A stretch of 64,000 nt of DNA from Longimicrobiales bacterium (GTDB lineage: Bacteria; Gemmatimonadota; Gemmatimonadetes; Longimicrobiales; Gaopeijiaceae). The translations under genes were made by a program, and so were the position numbers. Positions 26,183 through 33,754 of the stretch are shown piece after piece (position 1 is the first letter of the stretch; the number at the start of each line of letters is the position of its first letter). The stretch covers positions 18,859 to 82,858 of the forward strand of contig JANQNV010000316.1 of NCBI GenBank assembly GCA_028279425.1, in the 5' to 3' direction. The notes beneath the pieces were generated by a model. That model saw only the letters and a program-made list of their open reading frames with translations, ran no database searches and was not told where the DNA came from.

Positions 26183-26198
26183 AGGGACCTTCTCCCTC
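26182..26198 (+). terminator. Hairpin at the end of rpmB
   Basis: GAGGGA-CCTTC-TCCCTC: perfect 6-bp stem, 5-base loop, beginning on the last base of the rpmB stop codon. No U-run follows, so it may protect the 3' end or act as a weak terminator. Confidence 0.4.
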
Positions 26199-26273
26199 GA
26201 GCGCCTCGCGGGGGTCACCGCGGGGGCTCCGCCGTCGACCCGACCGGGCGCGGCATGACATGTGCGGCTCCAC

Positions 26274-26291
26274 CCCCTACGGCCGTAGGGG
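26274..26291. repeat. 18-bp perfect palindrome between convergent rpmB and rpsN
   Basis: CCCCTACGGCCGTAGGGG. As RNA it would form a 7-bp stem with a GGCC loop on either strand, so it could serve as a bidirectional terminator for rpmB and rpsN. The rest of the 297-base gap shows no gene. Confidence 0.55.
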
Positions 26292-26479
26292 TGCACCACC
26301 ACTCTCCAGCAGCTGACGTCGCCGACCGACCCTCGCTCGGAGGTGTCGACGCCGGTCTACGCCGCCGGCGACGCGCACTGAGATAGGCCGGGGCGATCGC
26401 CCCGGGTCAGCGCATTGACCAGATCAGTGGGAGCGCGCCAGCGATCGCGGCGCGGGTGGGAAACGCCTCTTTGCCCGCC

Positions 26480-26785
26480 CTACCAGCTCGACTTCTTGAC
26501 GCCCGGGATCGCTCCGTCGAGCGACATGTCGCGGAAGGCGATCCGGGAGAGGCCGAACTTCCGAATGTAGGCCCGGGGGCGGCCCGTCATCTGACAGCGA
26601 TTCCGGTGCCGGACACGGCTGGAGTCGCGGGGCAGCTTGCGAATGGCGGCCTGGGCCTCGCGCTTCTCGTTTGCGGTCGCCTGAGGGTCCTTCAGGACGG
26701 CGACGAGCTCCGCGCGGCGCGCCGCGTACTTCTCGACGAGCTGCGAACGCTTGTGGTTGCGCTGGATCTTGCCCTTCTTCGCCAT
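26480..26785 (-). CDS. rpsN: 30S ribosomal protein S14 (zinc-free form)
   Basis: 101 aa, the long S14 type. The start ATG at 26785 ([15 protein letters not shown]) has GAGGGTC upstream. The C-terminus is diagnostic: [30 protein letters not shown] and the final PGVKKSSW. It lacks the CxxC...CxxC knuckle of short zinc-binding S14. Located outside the spc ribosomal operon, convergent with rpmB, with its own promoter about 115 bases upstream. Confidence 0.97.
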   Translation of the reverse strand: MAKKGKIQRNHKRSQLVEKYAARRAELVAVLKDPQATANEKREAQAAIRKLPRDSSRVRHRNRCQMTGRPRAYIRKFGLSRIAFRDMSLDGAIPGVKKSSW

Positions 26786-26897
26786 GATCTGACCCTCTTC
26801 TCCGCGTGCTGCAGACTGTTGTCGTGCGCGTCGTCGGGTTCGAATCGGTTCGAGCCACAGCACCGCCACGCGGGCGGCGGGGACGCGTGAGCCTGAA

Positions 26898-26927
26898 AAG
26901 ATAGGTTTCGGGGTCGTGCGGGGTCAA
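26898..26927 (-). promoter_or_regulatory. Promoter for rpsN
   Basis: On the minus strand TTGACC (26927-26922), 18-base spacer, TATCTT (26903-26898). It points at rpsN and leaves a leader of roughly 105 bases. Confidence 0.6.
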
Positions 26928-26971
26928 CCTCCCGGCCTGCCCAAGGCCTCAAAACCATCGACGGCTCGGCT

Positions 26972-27742
26972 TCAGGCCCCTGCGTACCAGTGGAAGCCCC
27001 AGTCGGAGTTGATCCCGCCCGTACCACGCCCGATGTCGTCGATCGACGCCACGGCCTCGATCGACTTCACGAACTTGAGATTCTTGTAGCCGCAGTGGCG
27101 CTCGACCCGCAGGCGCACGGGAGCGCCGTTGCCCCGCGGCAGGTCCCGGCCATTCAAGCCGTACGCGAGAATCGTTTGCGGGTGCACGACGTCGAACATG
27201 TCGAAGCCCTCGTACCACCCGTCGAAGGCGCGGAGCACCACGTAGCGTGCGTCGGGGGTGACGCCGCCCGCCGCGGCCAGGACGTCGGTGAGGGGAGTGC
27301 CCGTCCATTCGGCGATCGCCGACCACCCCTGCTCGCAGATGTGGGCCGTGATCTGCGTACGGCGCTTCATGCCCTTGAGTTGGTCGAGCGACAACGTGGT
27401 GGGGCGGTTCACCAAGCCCCCGATCTCCAGCCGCCACTCCTCGAAGTCACCGGCGAGAAGCCGTTGATACTCCTCGTCGTCGGGGTTCGTCTGCCCCCAG
27501 GTGGGGAAGTCCTGGGTGATATCGCGCGGGTCGTGCTCCTGCACGAGCGGCTGGTGGGCCATGAGCAGGCGCTGTGTGGTCATCGTCAGCACGTCGGCGA
27601 TGCCGACGAGCCCGCCTCGGCGCACGGGAGGGGTCAGGTCGCCCGTGTCACACCCCGTGAGGATCAGCCCGGAGAGCCCCGCCGCGCTGCGCAGGAACCG
27701 TCGGCGCGACACATCCGGGGTCGGTGAGAACTCGTCGCTCAC
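26972..27742 (-). CDS. Periplasmic molybdopterin oxidoreductase (sulfite-oxidase fold)
   Basis: 256 aa. The start is GTG at 27742, overlapping the cytochrome b stop (GTGA). The N-terminus carries a Tat motif SRRRFLRSAAGLSGL then lipobox LTGC, so the protein is folded with cofactor before export and possibly lipid-anchored. The molybdopterin domain shows HICEQGWSAIAEWTG, whose Cys would ligate Mo, VVLRAFDGWYEGFDM, and VERHCGYKNLKFVKSIE. Similar enzymes are oxidoreductases of the YedY/SUOX class. Electrons probably pass to the membrane cytochrome encoded just upstream. Substrate unknown. Confidence 0.88.
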   Translation of the reverse strand: MSDEFSPTPDVSRRRFLRSAAGLSGLILTGCDTGDLTPPVRRGGLVGIADVLTMTTQRLLMAHQPLVQEHDPRDITQDFPTWGQTNPDDEEYQRLLAGDFEEWRLEIGGLVNRPTTLSLDQLKGMKRRTQITAHICEQGWSAIAEWTGTPLTDVLAAAGGVTPDARYVVLRAFDGWYEGFDMFDVVHPQTILAYGLNGRDLPRGNGAPVRLRVERHCGYKNLKFVKSIEAVASIDDIGRGTGGINSDWGFHWYAGA

Positions 27743-28440
27743 GTTCGTACCTCCTCGACGGGACGCTCGCCCCGGCCGTCTACGGGTAGCGGCGCACGGC
27801 CGGTGATCATGGCGCGGATCGTTCGCACGGGTCCGGCCGCCACGACCTGGGCCACATGCGCGATCACGAAGAGCACGACGACCACCGTGGCCATCGTGTG
27901 AAGGGTGCGGGCGGTCTGGCGACCTCCGAAGAGGTCGATGAGCCAGGGGGCGATCGCGGTGAAGGCAGGCATCTGCGCGATGCCGGTCAGGAACAGCAGC
28001 GGAGTGACGACGAAGATCATCGACAGGTAGGCGATGCCCTGGGCACGGCCGTAGCGATGGACGGGCGCGCGGCTGGCGCCGTCGACCTCCGACGCACCTG
28101 ACCCTGGAAGCATGCTGCTGCGGAAGTGCCGCCGATACAGCGACCAGGCGACGTAGACGGCGCCGTTGATCACGAACACCCAGGCGAAGGTGAAGTGGTA
28201 GTTCCGCCCCCAGCGCCGGTCGCCCCACGCTCCGGCCTGCTCCCAAGAGATGCCCCAGTCCGCCAGCCGGAAGGCCGCAGGGTGTCCGCGAAAGCCAACC
28301 TTTCCCCAGTAGAGCTCGGGGAAATCGAGGAAGATGTGGACCCCGCTCACCAGCAAGTAGCCGACCGCGATCAGGTTGATCCAGTGGCAGATGCGCACGT
28401 TGAGCCCGTGCTTGCGCACCCACTGTACGGCTTCGCTCAT
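27739..28440 (-). CDS. Cytochrome b561-type membrane electron carrier
   Basis: 233 aa with four main membrane helices carrying paired haem-b histidines: VRICHWINLIAVGYLLVSGVH (~16-36), RNYHFTFAWVFVINGAVY (~79), and ARTLHTMATVVVVLFVIAHV (~178-197). It belongs to the Ni/Fe-hydrogenase/thiosulfate-reductase cytochrome b family. It is co-transcribed with and overlaps the molybdopterin protein, for which it is the likely quinone-linked redox partner. Confidence 0.88.
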   Translation of the reverse strand: MSEAVQWVRKHGLNVRICHWINLIAVGYLLVSGVHIFLDFPELYWGKVGFRGHPAAFRLADWGISWEQAGAWGDRRWGRNYHFTFAWVFVINGAVYVAWSLYRRHFRSSMLPGSGASEVDGASRAPVHRYGRAQGIAYLSMIFVVTPLLFLTGIAQMPAFTAIAPWLIDLFGGRQTARTLHTMATVVVVLFVIAHVAQVVAAGPVRTIRAMITGRAPLPVDGRGERPVEEVRT

Positions 28441-28552
28441 GGCCTGATCACAGTGCTATGTGCTACGCACGCAGGCCTACGCGGCGACGGTTGCCACGCC
28501 TTCGGACGTCCGTGCCGGTGAGGCGAACTCCCCCGCCGGCGCCACGGTCCGG

Positions 28553-29599
28553 TCACGGAGTGTCCACCGACCTCCCCGAAAGGCGGCGTGCGGTGAGCAC
28601 CGCGTCGAAGGCGTCCTGATTGCGACGCTGCATGATCAGGTAGTCCCACCCGTCGGCCATGAGTCGTTCGACCTCATCGGGGTTGTTGGCCGGAATCCCG
28701 CACGCCTTCCCGGCCTCCTTGCACGCCGCGAGGATCTCGGCCACGGCGGCCTCGAATCCTTCCTGGTCGCGCACGCGCTCGCCGCTGTCGTCCGTGCTCG
28801 TGAAGACGCCGCCGAGGGTGCCCGAGCCCACGATCACGACCGAGACCCCGGGCACGGCCGCGATGTCGCGGGCGTTTGCGACGCCCTCGCGGCTTTCGAT
28901 GATCACGTGCAGCAGGAGTTCGCCGTCGGGATTCAGCGGCCAGACGTCGGCTTCTTCGAGGTACTCGTCGGGGCTCAGTCCCCAGTATGCAGCAGCTCGC
29001 TCGAAGCCCTCTGCCGGGCGTACGCCACCCTTCGAGGCGAACCGCATGCCCGCGATGGCCTGCTCCACCTCTTCGACCGTCTCGACTTCCTGCATCGCGA
29101 CGGCCACCTGCCCCTCGTTGAGCTGCTCGATCAGGCTCTGCGTCGCGCCCTCCGGATCATCGTGCATGATCGGGATCTTCGACATGAATGGATGGGTTGC
29201 CGCCGAGCCCCCGGCGGCCACGATGGCCTCCATGAAGCCGCGGTATCGGTCTACGGTTGCCGACGAGTACGAGTTGAGCTCGTAGTCACCGAACCGGTAG
29301 TCCACCAGCTCGCGCGCGGCCTCGTCGAGGTCGGGCTGCGGGGGCGGTTCGTCGGAGGCGTCGGCGCCCCGGCGACGGAAGGCGACGTAGGGTGGGTGCG
29401 ACACCCCGGCGATCGGAAGCCCCGCCTCGAGCAGGGGGATCATCGGATTGAGTCGGTCGCCACCGGTGAGGGCTGTAGCGGGGGCGTCGTCTGCGGCGGG
29501 GGCGTCGTCTGCGGCGTCGTCCCTCGCGGCATCCGGCGCGGAGTCGGCGCATCCGAGCGGGGCGAGAAGAAGGACACCGACCAGGGCGGTCCAGCGCAT
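28553..29599 (-). CDS. Exported HpcH/HpaI aldolase-like lipoprotein
   Basis: 348 aa. Signal peptide with lipobox LAPLGC (Cys17) and then a low-complexity DAADDAPAADDAPA spacer encoded by short DNA repeats. The body is a TIM-barrel like HpcH/HpaI class II aldolases: VAVAMQEVETVEEVEQ, IIESREGVANARDIAAVPGV (metal-ligand Glu in the IE position) and CGIPANNPDEVERLM. Where cytosolic aldolases have a GPxDL loop with the second metal ligand Asp, this protein reads VGSGTLGG, so the Asp is missing. Export plus loss of a ligand argues against a standard aldolase; it may be a binding protein or a different lyase. Confidence 0.75.
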   Translation of the reverse strand: MRWTALVGVLLLAPLGCADSAPDAARDDAADDAPAADDAPATALTGGDRLNPMIPLLEAGLPIAGVSHPPYVAFRRRGADASDEPPPQPDLDEAARELVDYRFGDYELNSYSSATVDRYRGFMEAIVAAGGSAATHPFMSKIPIMHDDPEGATQSLIEQLNEGQVAVAMQEVETVEEVEQAIAGMRFASKGGVRPAEGFERAAAYWGLSPDEYLEEADVWPLNPDGELLLHVIIESREGVANARDIAAVPGVSVVIVGSGTLGGVFTSTDDSGERVRDQEGFEAAVAEILAACKEAGKACGIPANNPDEVERLMADGWDYLIMQRRNQDAFDAVLTARRLSGRSVDTP

Positions 29600-29693
29600 G
29601 GGGGTCTCCGCGGGCCAGGGTGAGGTGAGCGTCGAGCGGCGGTCAAGGTGATGCGCCGGCCGCCGCCGGGCAACGAACCGCTAGCTTGGGGTG

Positions 29694-30509
29694 ATGCGAA
29701 TCCTCTTGCTGCTCCTCGTCGCCTGGCTCGGCTGGGCTGCCCTCGTCTTCCTGCTCCAGCGGCGCTTCATCTACCCCGGTGCCTACATGGATACGCGGCG
29801 TGTCGCGGACGGCGGTCCCCCGGCCGGCGCCGAGCGACTCTGGTTCGAACATGCAGATGGGCGGGCGGAGGCGTGGTGGTTTCCGGCCCATGGCACTGAG
29901 GCCGAACCGGCTTCTGCACTCGTCTTCTTCCACGGCAACGCTGAACTGATCGACGACTGGCCGCGGCTCCTGCAGGCCCTCCCGGATTCCCTCGGTGTGA
30001 GTCTGCTCCTGGTGGAGTATCCGGGCTACGGGCGCTCCACCGGCACCCCGACGCGGGCGACGATCCTCGAGGTCGCGACGCAGGCGTGGGACTCCGTCGC
30101 GGCCCGTCCCGAGGTCGATCCGGCGCGGATGGTGGTGATGGGGCGCTCCCTCGGCGGGGGGCCCGCGGCGGAGCTGGCCCGAGTTCGGGAGCCGGCGGCG
30201 CTGGTGCTCCAGTCCACCTTCACCGACATCGGGCGCCTCGCCGGACGCCACTCGTTCGTGCCGGCATCCTTGATTCGGGATCGTTGGCGGCCGGTGGAGG
30301 CGGTGCGCGCGTTCGAGGGGCCGGTGCTCGTCTTCCACGGTCGTCTCGACCGGGTGATCCCGTACGGCCACGGCGAGGCGCTCGCGGCCGCGCGCGATAG
30401 GGTGCGATTCGAGACGATGGAGTGCGGCCACAACGACTGCCCGCCACCGGGCGACGTGTGGTGGGCGACGCTGCGGGAGTTCCTGTCGGAGGCGGGGGTG
30501 GTGCGGTGA
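29694..30509 (+). CDS. Alpha/beta hydrolase, membrane-anchored
   Basis: 271 aa. An N-terminal hydrophobic helix (ILLLLLVAWLGWAALVFLL) acts as an uncleaved anchor. Hydrolase fold: VFFHGNAELIDDW (oxyanion loop), nucleophile elbow MGRSLGGG (Ser ~145), acid in HGRLDRVIP, and His in CGHND. Similar to bacterial BEM46/FrsA-like esterases. GTG at 29691 precedes ATG 29694. A TAGCTT (29682-29687) just ahead could be a -10 box that would start transcription almost at the ATG, implying a leaderless mRNA. Confidence 0.85.
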   Translation: MRILLLLLVAWLGWAALVFLLQRRFIYPGAYMDTRRVADGGPPAGAERLWFEHADGRAEAWWFPAHGTEAEPASALVFFHGNAELIDDWPRLLQALPDSLGVSLLLVEYPGYGRSTGTPTRATILEVATQAWDSVAARPEVDPARMVVMGRSLGGGPAAELARVREPAALVLQSTFTDIGRLAGRHSFVPASLIRDRWRPVEAVRAFEGPVLVFHGRLDRVIPYGHGEALAAARDRVRFETMECGHNDCPPPGDVWWATLREFLSEAGVVR

Positions 30510-30525
30510 GGGGCTGGGCCTTGCG

Positions 30526-30846
30526 CTACACCCCTTCCGTTGATCGGGTCGGCCGTCGACAGTGGGGTCTGATGCGCTCGATTTCGGCCTTCTCGGCCTT
30601 CCTCGCGTGGTAGAGGTCCCATCGCATTTGTCCGTTCAGCCATAACTCCGTGGACATTCCGAAGTACTGCGCGAGCCGCAGAGCCGTACTCGGTGTCACG
30701 CCCCGGCGCCCATTCACGATCTCGTTCACCCGCTGATACGGAACGCCGATGGCTTCGGCCAACTCTCGCTGAGTCAGATCCAGAAGCTCCTTCCGTAGCA
30801 TTTCGCCGGGATGCGTCGGAGCGCGGTGCGTGGGAACTCGAACCAT
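30526..30846 (-). CDS. higA: HigA-type antitoxin (XRE helix-turn-helix)
   Basis: 106 aa. HPGEMLRKELLDLTQRELAEAIG, VPYQRVNEIVNGRRGVTP (recognition helix), then TALRLAQYFGMSTELWLNGQM: the classic HigA/VapI antitoxin. It normally neutralises the HigB mRNA interferase and represses its own operon. The ATG at 30846 has GGAGGA upstream. The expected higB partner immediately 5' is reduced to a fragment (30857-30946), so the antitoxin appears to be an orphan. The C-terminal ~20 residues are basic. Confidence 0.9.
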   Translation of the reverse strand: MVRVPTHRAPTHPGEMLRKELLDLTQRELAEAIGVPYQRVNEIVNGRRGVTPSTALRLAQYFGMSTELWLNGQMRWDLYHARKAEKAEIERIRPHCRRPTRSTEGV

Positions 30847-30856
30847 GGTCCCGTCC

Positions 30857-30946
30857 TCCGTGGTAGTCGACGACTTCGACCTCGTTCGGGCCGAAATCGG
30901 TCCAGCGGAAACAGATCCGGTACTGGCCGTTGATGTCTCCGGTCAT
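30857..30946 (-). pseudogene. Fragment of higB toxin
   Basis: Reads NGQYRICFRW followed by TDFGPNEVEVVDYHG, the C-terminal strand pair and VDYH ending of HigB/RelE toxins, in the position expected upstream of higA. The ~55 N-terminal residues of HigB are not found in any frame upstream, and no stop follows the VDYH motif, so the frame runs on into higA. The toxin is therefore broken. The remaining 30947-31002 shows nothing recognisable. Confidence 0.65.
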
Positions 30947-31002
30947 GGAGAGCCGCGTCAGTCGGTAGGTCGCTCGCCCCTCGGCTATATGCACGGGGCG
31001 AT

Positions 31003-31224
31003 CTACGACGAGCACCTCACCGCGGGCAGGCGACACACTCGACAGCGGTGCGTCGGAGAACGGCTGGAACCCGTAGAGCCAACCCCTCCTGCGGGATTCT
31101 GCACCGCCATGACCGACCAGTCGGCAAAGGTGGGTCGGACGCTGGATTCTGGGGACTCCGTGCAGGCCGGTACGCTGCAGGCTCCGAACAGCACGCCGAT
31201 CCAACGAGTGGCGGAGGAGGTCAC
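31003..31224 (-). CDS. Small putative lipoprotein, possibly truncated or frameshifted
   Basis: 73 aa from a GTG that overlaps the stop of the 610-aa gene (GTGA). It begins with a weak signal peptide (TRWIGVLFGACSVPAC) and continues with a plausible protein segment (VRPTFADWSVMAVQNPAG), then turns Arg/Ser/Cys-rich and unlike a real protein. From about 31090 another frame, starting GWLYGFQPFSDAPLSS and continuing GEVLVVDRPVHIAEG, looks more protein-like, which suggests a frameshift at the GGAGGGG run near 31085. No family recognised. Confidence 0.35.
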   Translation of the reverse strand: MTSSATRWIGVLFGACSVPACTESPESSVRPTFADWSVMAVQNPAGGVGSTGSSRSPTHRCRVCRLPAVRCSS

Positions 31225-33053
31225 CGCACCTCGATCCGCCGCGCCGACTCGACCTCCCCTCCGTCCCACCGCGCTTTCAGCAGCAGATCGTACTCGCCGT
31301 CGTCGAGGTTTCGCAGGTCGAGGATGATGGCGCGGGGGTGGAGCACGCCGTTGGAGGGCTCGACCCAAGCAAGCTGACCGGTGCCCTCCTCCTGGCCACG
31401 GCCCGGGAGGAGTCGGCGCAGGCTGGAGATGAGGCCGCCGCCGTCGGCCTTTCGGGCCTCCAGGGCGAATTCGATGGGCGTTTCCGCGGAAACGTCGTAC
31501 AGCTCCCAGTAGAGTCCCAGCTCCGCAGGCTGGAGGCTGGTGGTGCCGTGCATCAGGGCGGCGGCCGCGAGGAGGGAGTCAGGCTCGGCCATGCCGGTGG
31601 GGCGATAAAGGAGCACGTCGGAGAGCCCTGGCCCGGCTGTGTTGAGGGGCTCGACCCACTCCCTGTGCCAGCCGATGCCCGCGGAGGTGAGGACCTCGAA
31701 GCTGACGGCGTGGGGCTTGGTCTCGGCCTCAGCGAGATAGACGGCCCGGCCGTCATGGAACGGAGCCTCGAGCTGAAGCGGAAAGCTCTCGGGAGCGTCG
31801 GTAAACACGAGATAGCCGGACTCTGCAGCGTCCTCGATCTCGCTGCCCGTGACGAGGCCGGCGGAGGCGACACGCTGCATGGTATCGGCCGACGCTCGGA
31901 AGCGGGCGATCTGGAGGGGGAGTGCGTAGAATGGCGCGTAGGAAGGGGTGTAGCCCTCATTCTCCATGTCGCCATTCAGGCTCCACGTGGGCTTTGAGAG
32001 GTTGGTGCCGTCGAAGTCGGGTACGAAGTGGTACCGGGCGGCGGCGCGCGAAGTCCAGAAATAGAAGGATGTCGCGCGGGGTGGTACTCTTGGCACCTCC
32101 CAGGAGTCCCTGGGGCCCCTGCGTATGACTTCAGCCCAAAGAGTCCGTTGCGTGGCCCGAGGCGTGGCCTGGGTCGGGCGGGCATCCCAGATCTCCTGAC
32201 TGAGCACCCTCAGGAGGCCGCGCGTGACATGCTCCGTACGCCGATCGTTGCCCTCGACGACGTAGAGGGGGTCGGCCAGCCAGAAGATGGAGTCCGACGC
32301 CGCCGATCGGGCGTCGCATCCGAGCTCGGACCACCGATCGTACGTTGTCGGCAGCGGAGTGGCGGGTGCCGGTCTGCGCAGGGGGAGGCGGCCGAGGAGC
32401 CAGGTCGCGTCGAGCAGACGGCACACCTCATCACGAGGTGCCGAGGACTGAAGAACCAGCAACTCAGCCTCGGCTGCGTCGACGGACCCGGCCGACTGGA
32501 GAACGAGCACTTCCAGCGCCGCACACCACCACGCGCTCACGACGCACCGATCGAGCAGCTGGAGCGCCTGCCCCTGCTGGCCGAGCTTCACCAGCGCATG
32601 AACGGATTGGCCGAGAGAGAAGCCGCTCGACCCTGCCGCTTCGGGGTCGGACCAGGCGAGCGTCAGCGCGGGCGAAACGGCCTCGGGGGTGCAGTGTTCG
32701 TTGGCGGGACAGGGGGCGGAGTCCCAGTCCCCTCCGAAACACTGCGCCTCCGATCCGTCGCACCGCCATCCGAACCAGTCGGCGAGCTCGGCATGGGTCA
32801 TCGTGCCAAAGCTCCCAGCGTCCTGGGAGTAGTGCTCGCCGATTTCGGTGCGGAGTTCGAAAACCAGCCCGCCTGTGTCCGCGCGTTGGGTCCAGACGCC
32901 GAAGCCCTCTCCGCTACCGGCCGACCCCGGCTGGGTCGCCCCGTCGCGCGCCGCCAGCTCCTCTCGAACGGCGGCGTTCAGGCTCGTCGTATCGGACGCC
33001 GGCTCCTGGCCCATCGAAAGGCCCGTTGTCGCCAACAGGAGCAGCCGCAGCAT
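31221..33053 (-). CDS. Large exported protein of unknown function, 610 aa
   Basis: Signal peptide MLRLLLLATTGLSMGQ. No catalytic domain recognised. A Cys-containing segment (~95-125) resembles nothing I know. SIFWLADPLYVVEGNDRRTEH (split here at FWLADPLY and GNDRRTEH) is a motif I associate with exported Gemmatimonadota proteins of the GWxTD neighbourhood. The C-terminal third is beta-rich (LEARKADGGG, ILDLRNLDDGEYDLLLKARW), like an Ig-type sandwich. Probably periplasmic or surface-located. It overlaps the small lipoprotein frame by 4 bases. Confidence 0.75.
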   Translation of the reverse strand: MLRLLLLATTGLSMGQEPASDTTSLNAAVREELAARDGATQPGSAGSGEGFGVWTQRADTGGLVFELRTEIGEHYSQDAGSFGTMTHAELADWFGWRCDGSEAQCFGGDWDSAPCPANEHCTPEAVSPALTLAWSDPEAAGSSGFSLGQSVHALVKLGQQGQALQLLDRCVVSAWWCAALEVLVLQSAGSVDAAEAELLVLQSSAPRDEVCRLLDATWLLGRLPLRRPAPATPLPTTYDRWSELGCDARSAASDSIFWLADPLYVVEGNDRRTEHVTRGLLRVLSQEIWDARPTQATPRATQRTLWAEVIRRGPRDSWEVPRVPPRATSFYFWTSRAAARYHFVPDFDGTNLSKPTWSLNGDMENEGYTPSYAPFYALPLQIARFRASADTMQRVASAGLVTGSEIEDAAESGYLVFTDAPESFPLQLEAPFHDGRAVYLAEAETKPHAVSFEVLTSAGIGWHREWVEPLNTAGPGLSDVLLYRPTGMAEPDSLLAAAALMHGTTSLQPAELGLYWELYDVSAETPIEFALEARKADGGGLISSLRRLLPGRGQEEGTGQLAWVEPSNGVLHPRAIILDLRNLDDGEYDLLLKARWDGGEVESARRIEVR

Positions 33054-33190
33054 GGAAGACTCGCGTGGGGGTCGCAGTGCAACTCGTCGGGCAAGCCGGA
33101 CCGGGACGCTTCGTCGCCAACCGTCCTGCTCAGCCTACGCGTAGATTGCGAAGCTCCCACTCGTCGCGCCACTCGCGGGCGATGGTCCCG

Positions 33191-33700
33191 CTACTCCGCC
33201 CCACCCTCCCCTGACGCCGTCTGCTCGAGCACCCGGACTTCGTCGAAGGCCGCCGTTTCGGCCGGACCCGGCTCCTGAAACGCGGCGTGCCACTGTTCGA
33301 GATCCTCGCGCGTGATCGGCGGATCCTCGGCCGCCCTCTGCGACACGCGCTCGAACAACACGTCGACGGAGGCCTTCAGGTAGTGCAGATCCACCCGGGC
33401 CCCGAGTGCGCGCGCTCCCTCGCGCAGGGCGTCTCGCTCCACCTTCGCCCACGTGCCCCACTCGATCACGACGGTGCCGCCCAGCCTGAGGAATCGCTGT
33501 GCCAGCCTCCACTGGAGCGCCTCGAGCGAGGCCCGTCGTGTCTCGTCCCAGAGGTCGATCGAGAGGTCGTCCATCCACTCGTCCGGGCAGAACCGGACGG
33601 CGTCCAGCCGGGTGGCCAACGCCTTGGCATGGGTGGTCTTGCCGGCTCCGGGAAGGCCGGTCACCACGATCAGATGTCCGACGTTGGGGACTGCATGCAC
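33191..33700 (-). CDS. P-loop kinase-like ATPase (AAA_33 type)
   Basis: 169 aa. Walker A GLPGAGKTTHAK (~14-25), then CPDEWMDDL, typical of the zeta-toxin/AAA_33 small-molecule kinase group; VVIEWGTWAKVERDALRE and a VSQRAAEDPPITREDLEQW lid-like segment follow. It probably phosphorylates a small molecule, or a sugar-nucleotide as zeta toxins do, but the substrate cannot be told. It lies between the eroded toxin-antitoxin loci and starts about 50 bases from the divergent VapB-like gene. Confidence 0.75.
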   Translation of the reverse strand: MHAVPNVGHLIVVTGLPGAGKTTHAKALATRLDAVRFCPDEWMDDLSIDLWDETRRASLEALQWRLAQRFLRLGGTVVIEWGTWAKVERDALREGARALGARVDLHYLKASVDVLFERVSQRAAEDPPITREDLEQWHAAFQEPGPAETAAFDEVRVLEQTASGEGGAE

Positions 33701-33730
33701 GTTGGGTCTGCCGCTGTCGGTCGCACGTTA

Positions 33731-33754
33731 CTCATGCGATGCTCATGCGATGAG
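33731..33754 (+). promoter_or_regulatory. Tandem repeat/palindrome at the vapB-like start (probable operator)
   Basis: CTCATGCGATG occurs twice in direct tandem (33731-33741, 33742-33752); the second copy extends to CTCAT-GCG-ATGAG, a palindrome with 5-bp arms. The ATG of the antitoxin (33750) lies inside it. Antitoxins of this class usually bind such repeats to repress their own operon. Confidence 0.55.

Noticed and set aside
26835..26862. GGTTCGAATC, like a tRNA T-loop, upstream of rpsN
   Set aside because: No matching T-stem, acceptor or anticodon arm on either strand, so not a tRNA.
29480..29520. Short tandem GGCGTCGTCTGCGGC-type repeats
   Set aside because: Encode the Ala/Asp spacer after the lipobox of the HpcH-like lipoprotein; ordinary low-complexity linker, not a CRISPR or mobile repeat.
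30830..31327. Plus-strand frame over the higB remnant
   Set aside because: No domain and composition unlike a protein; the minus strand carries the HigB and HigA signatures.
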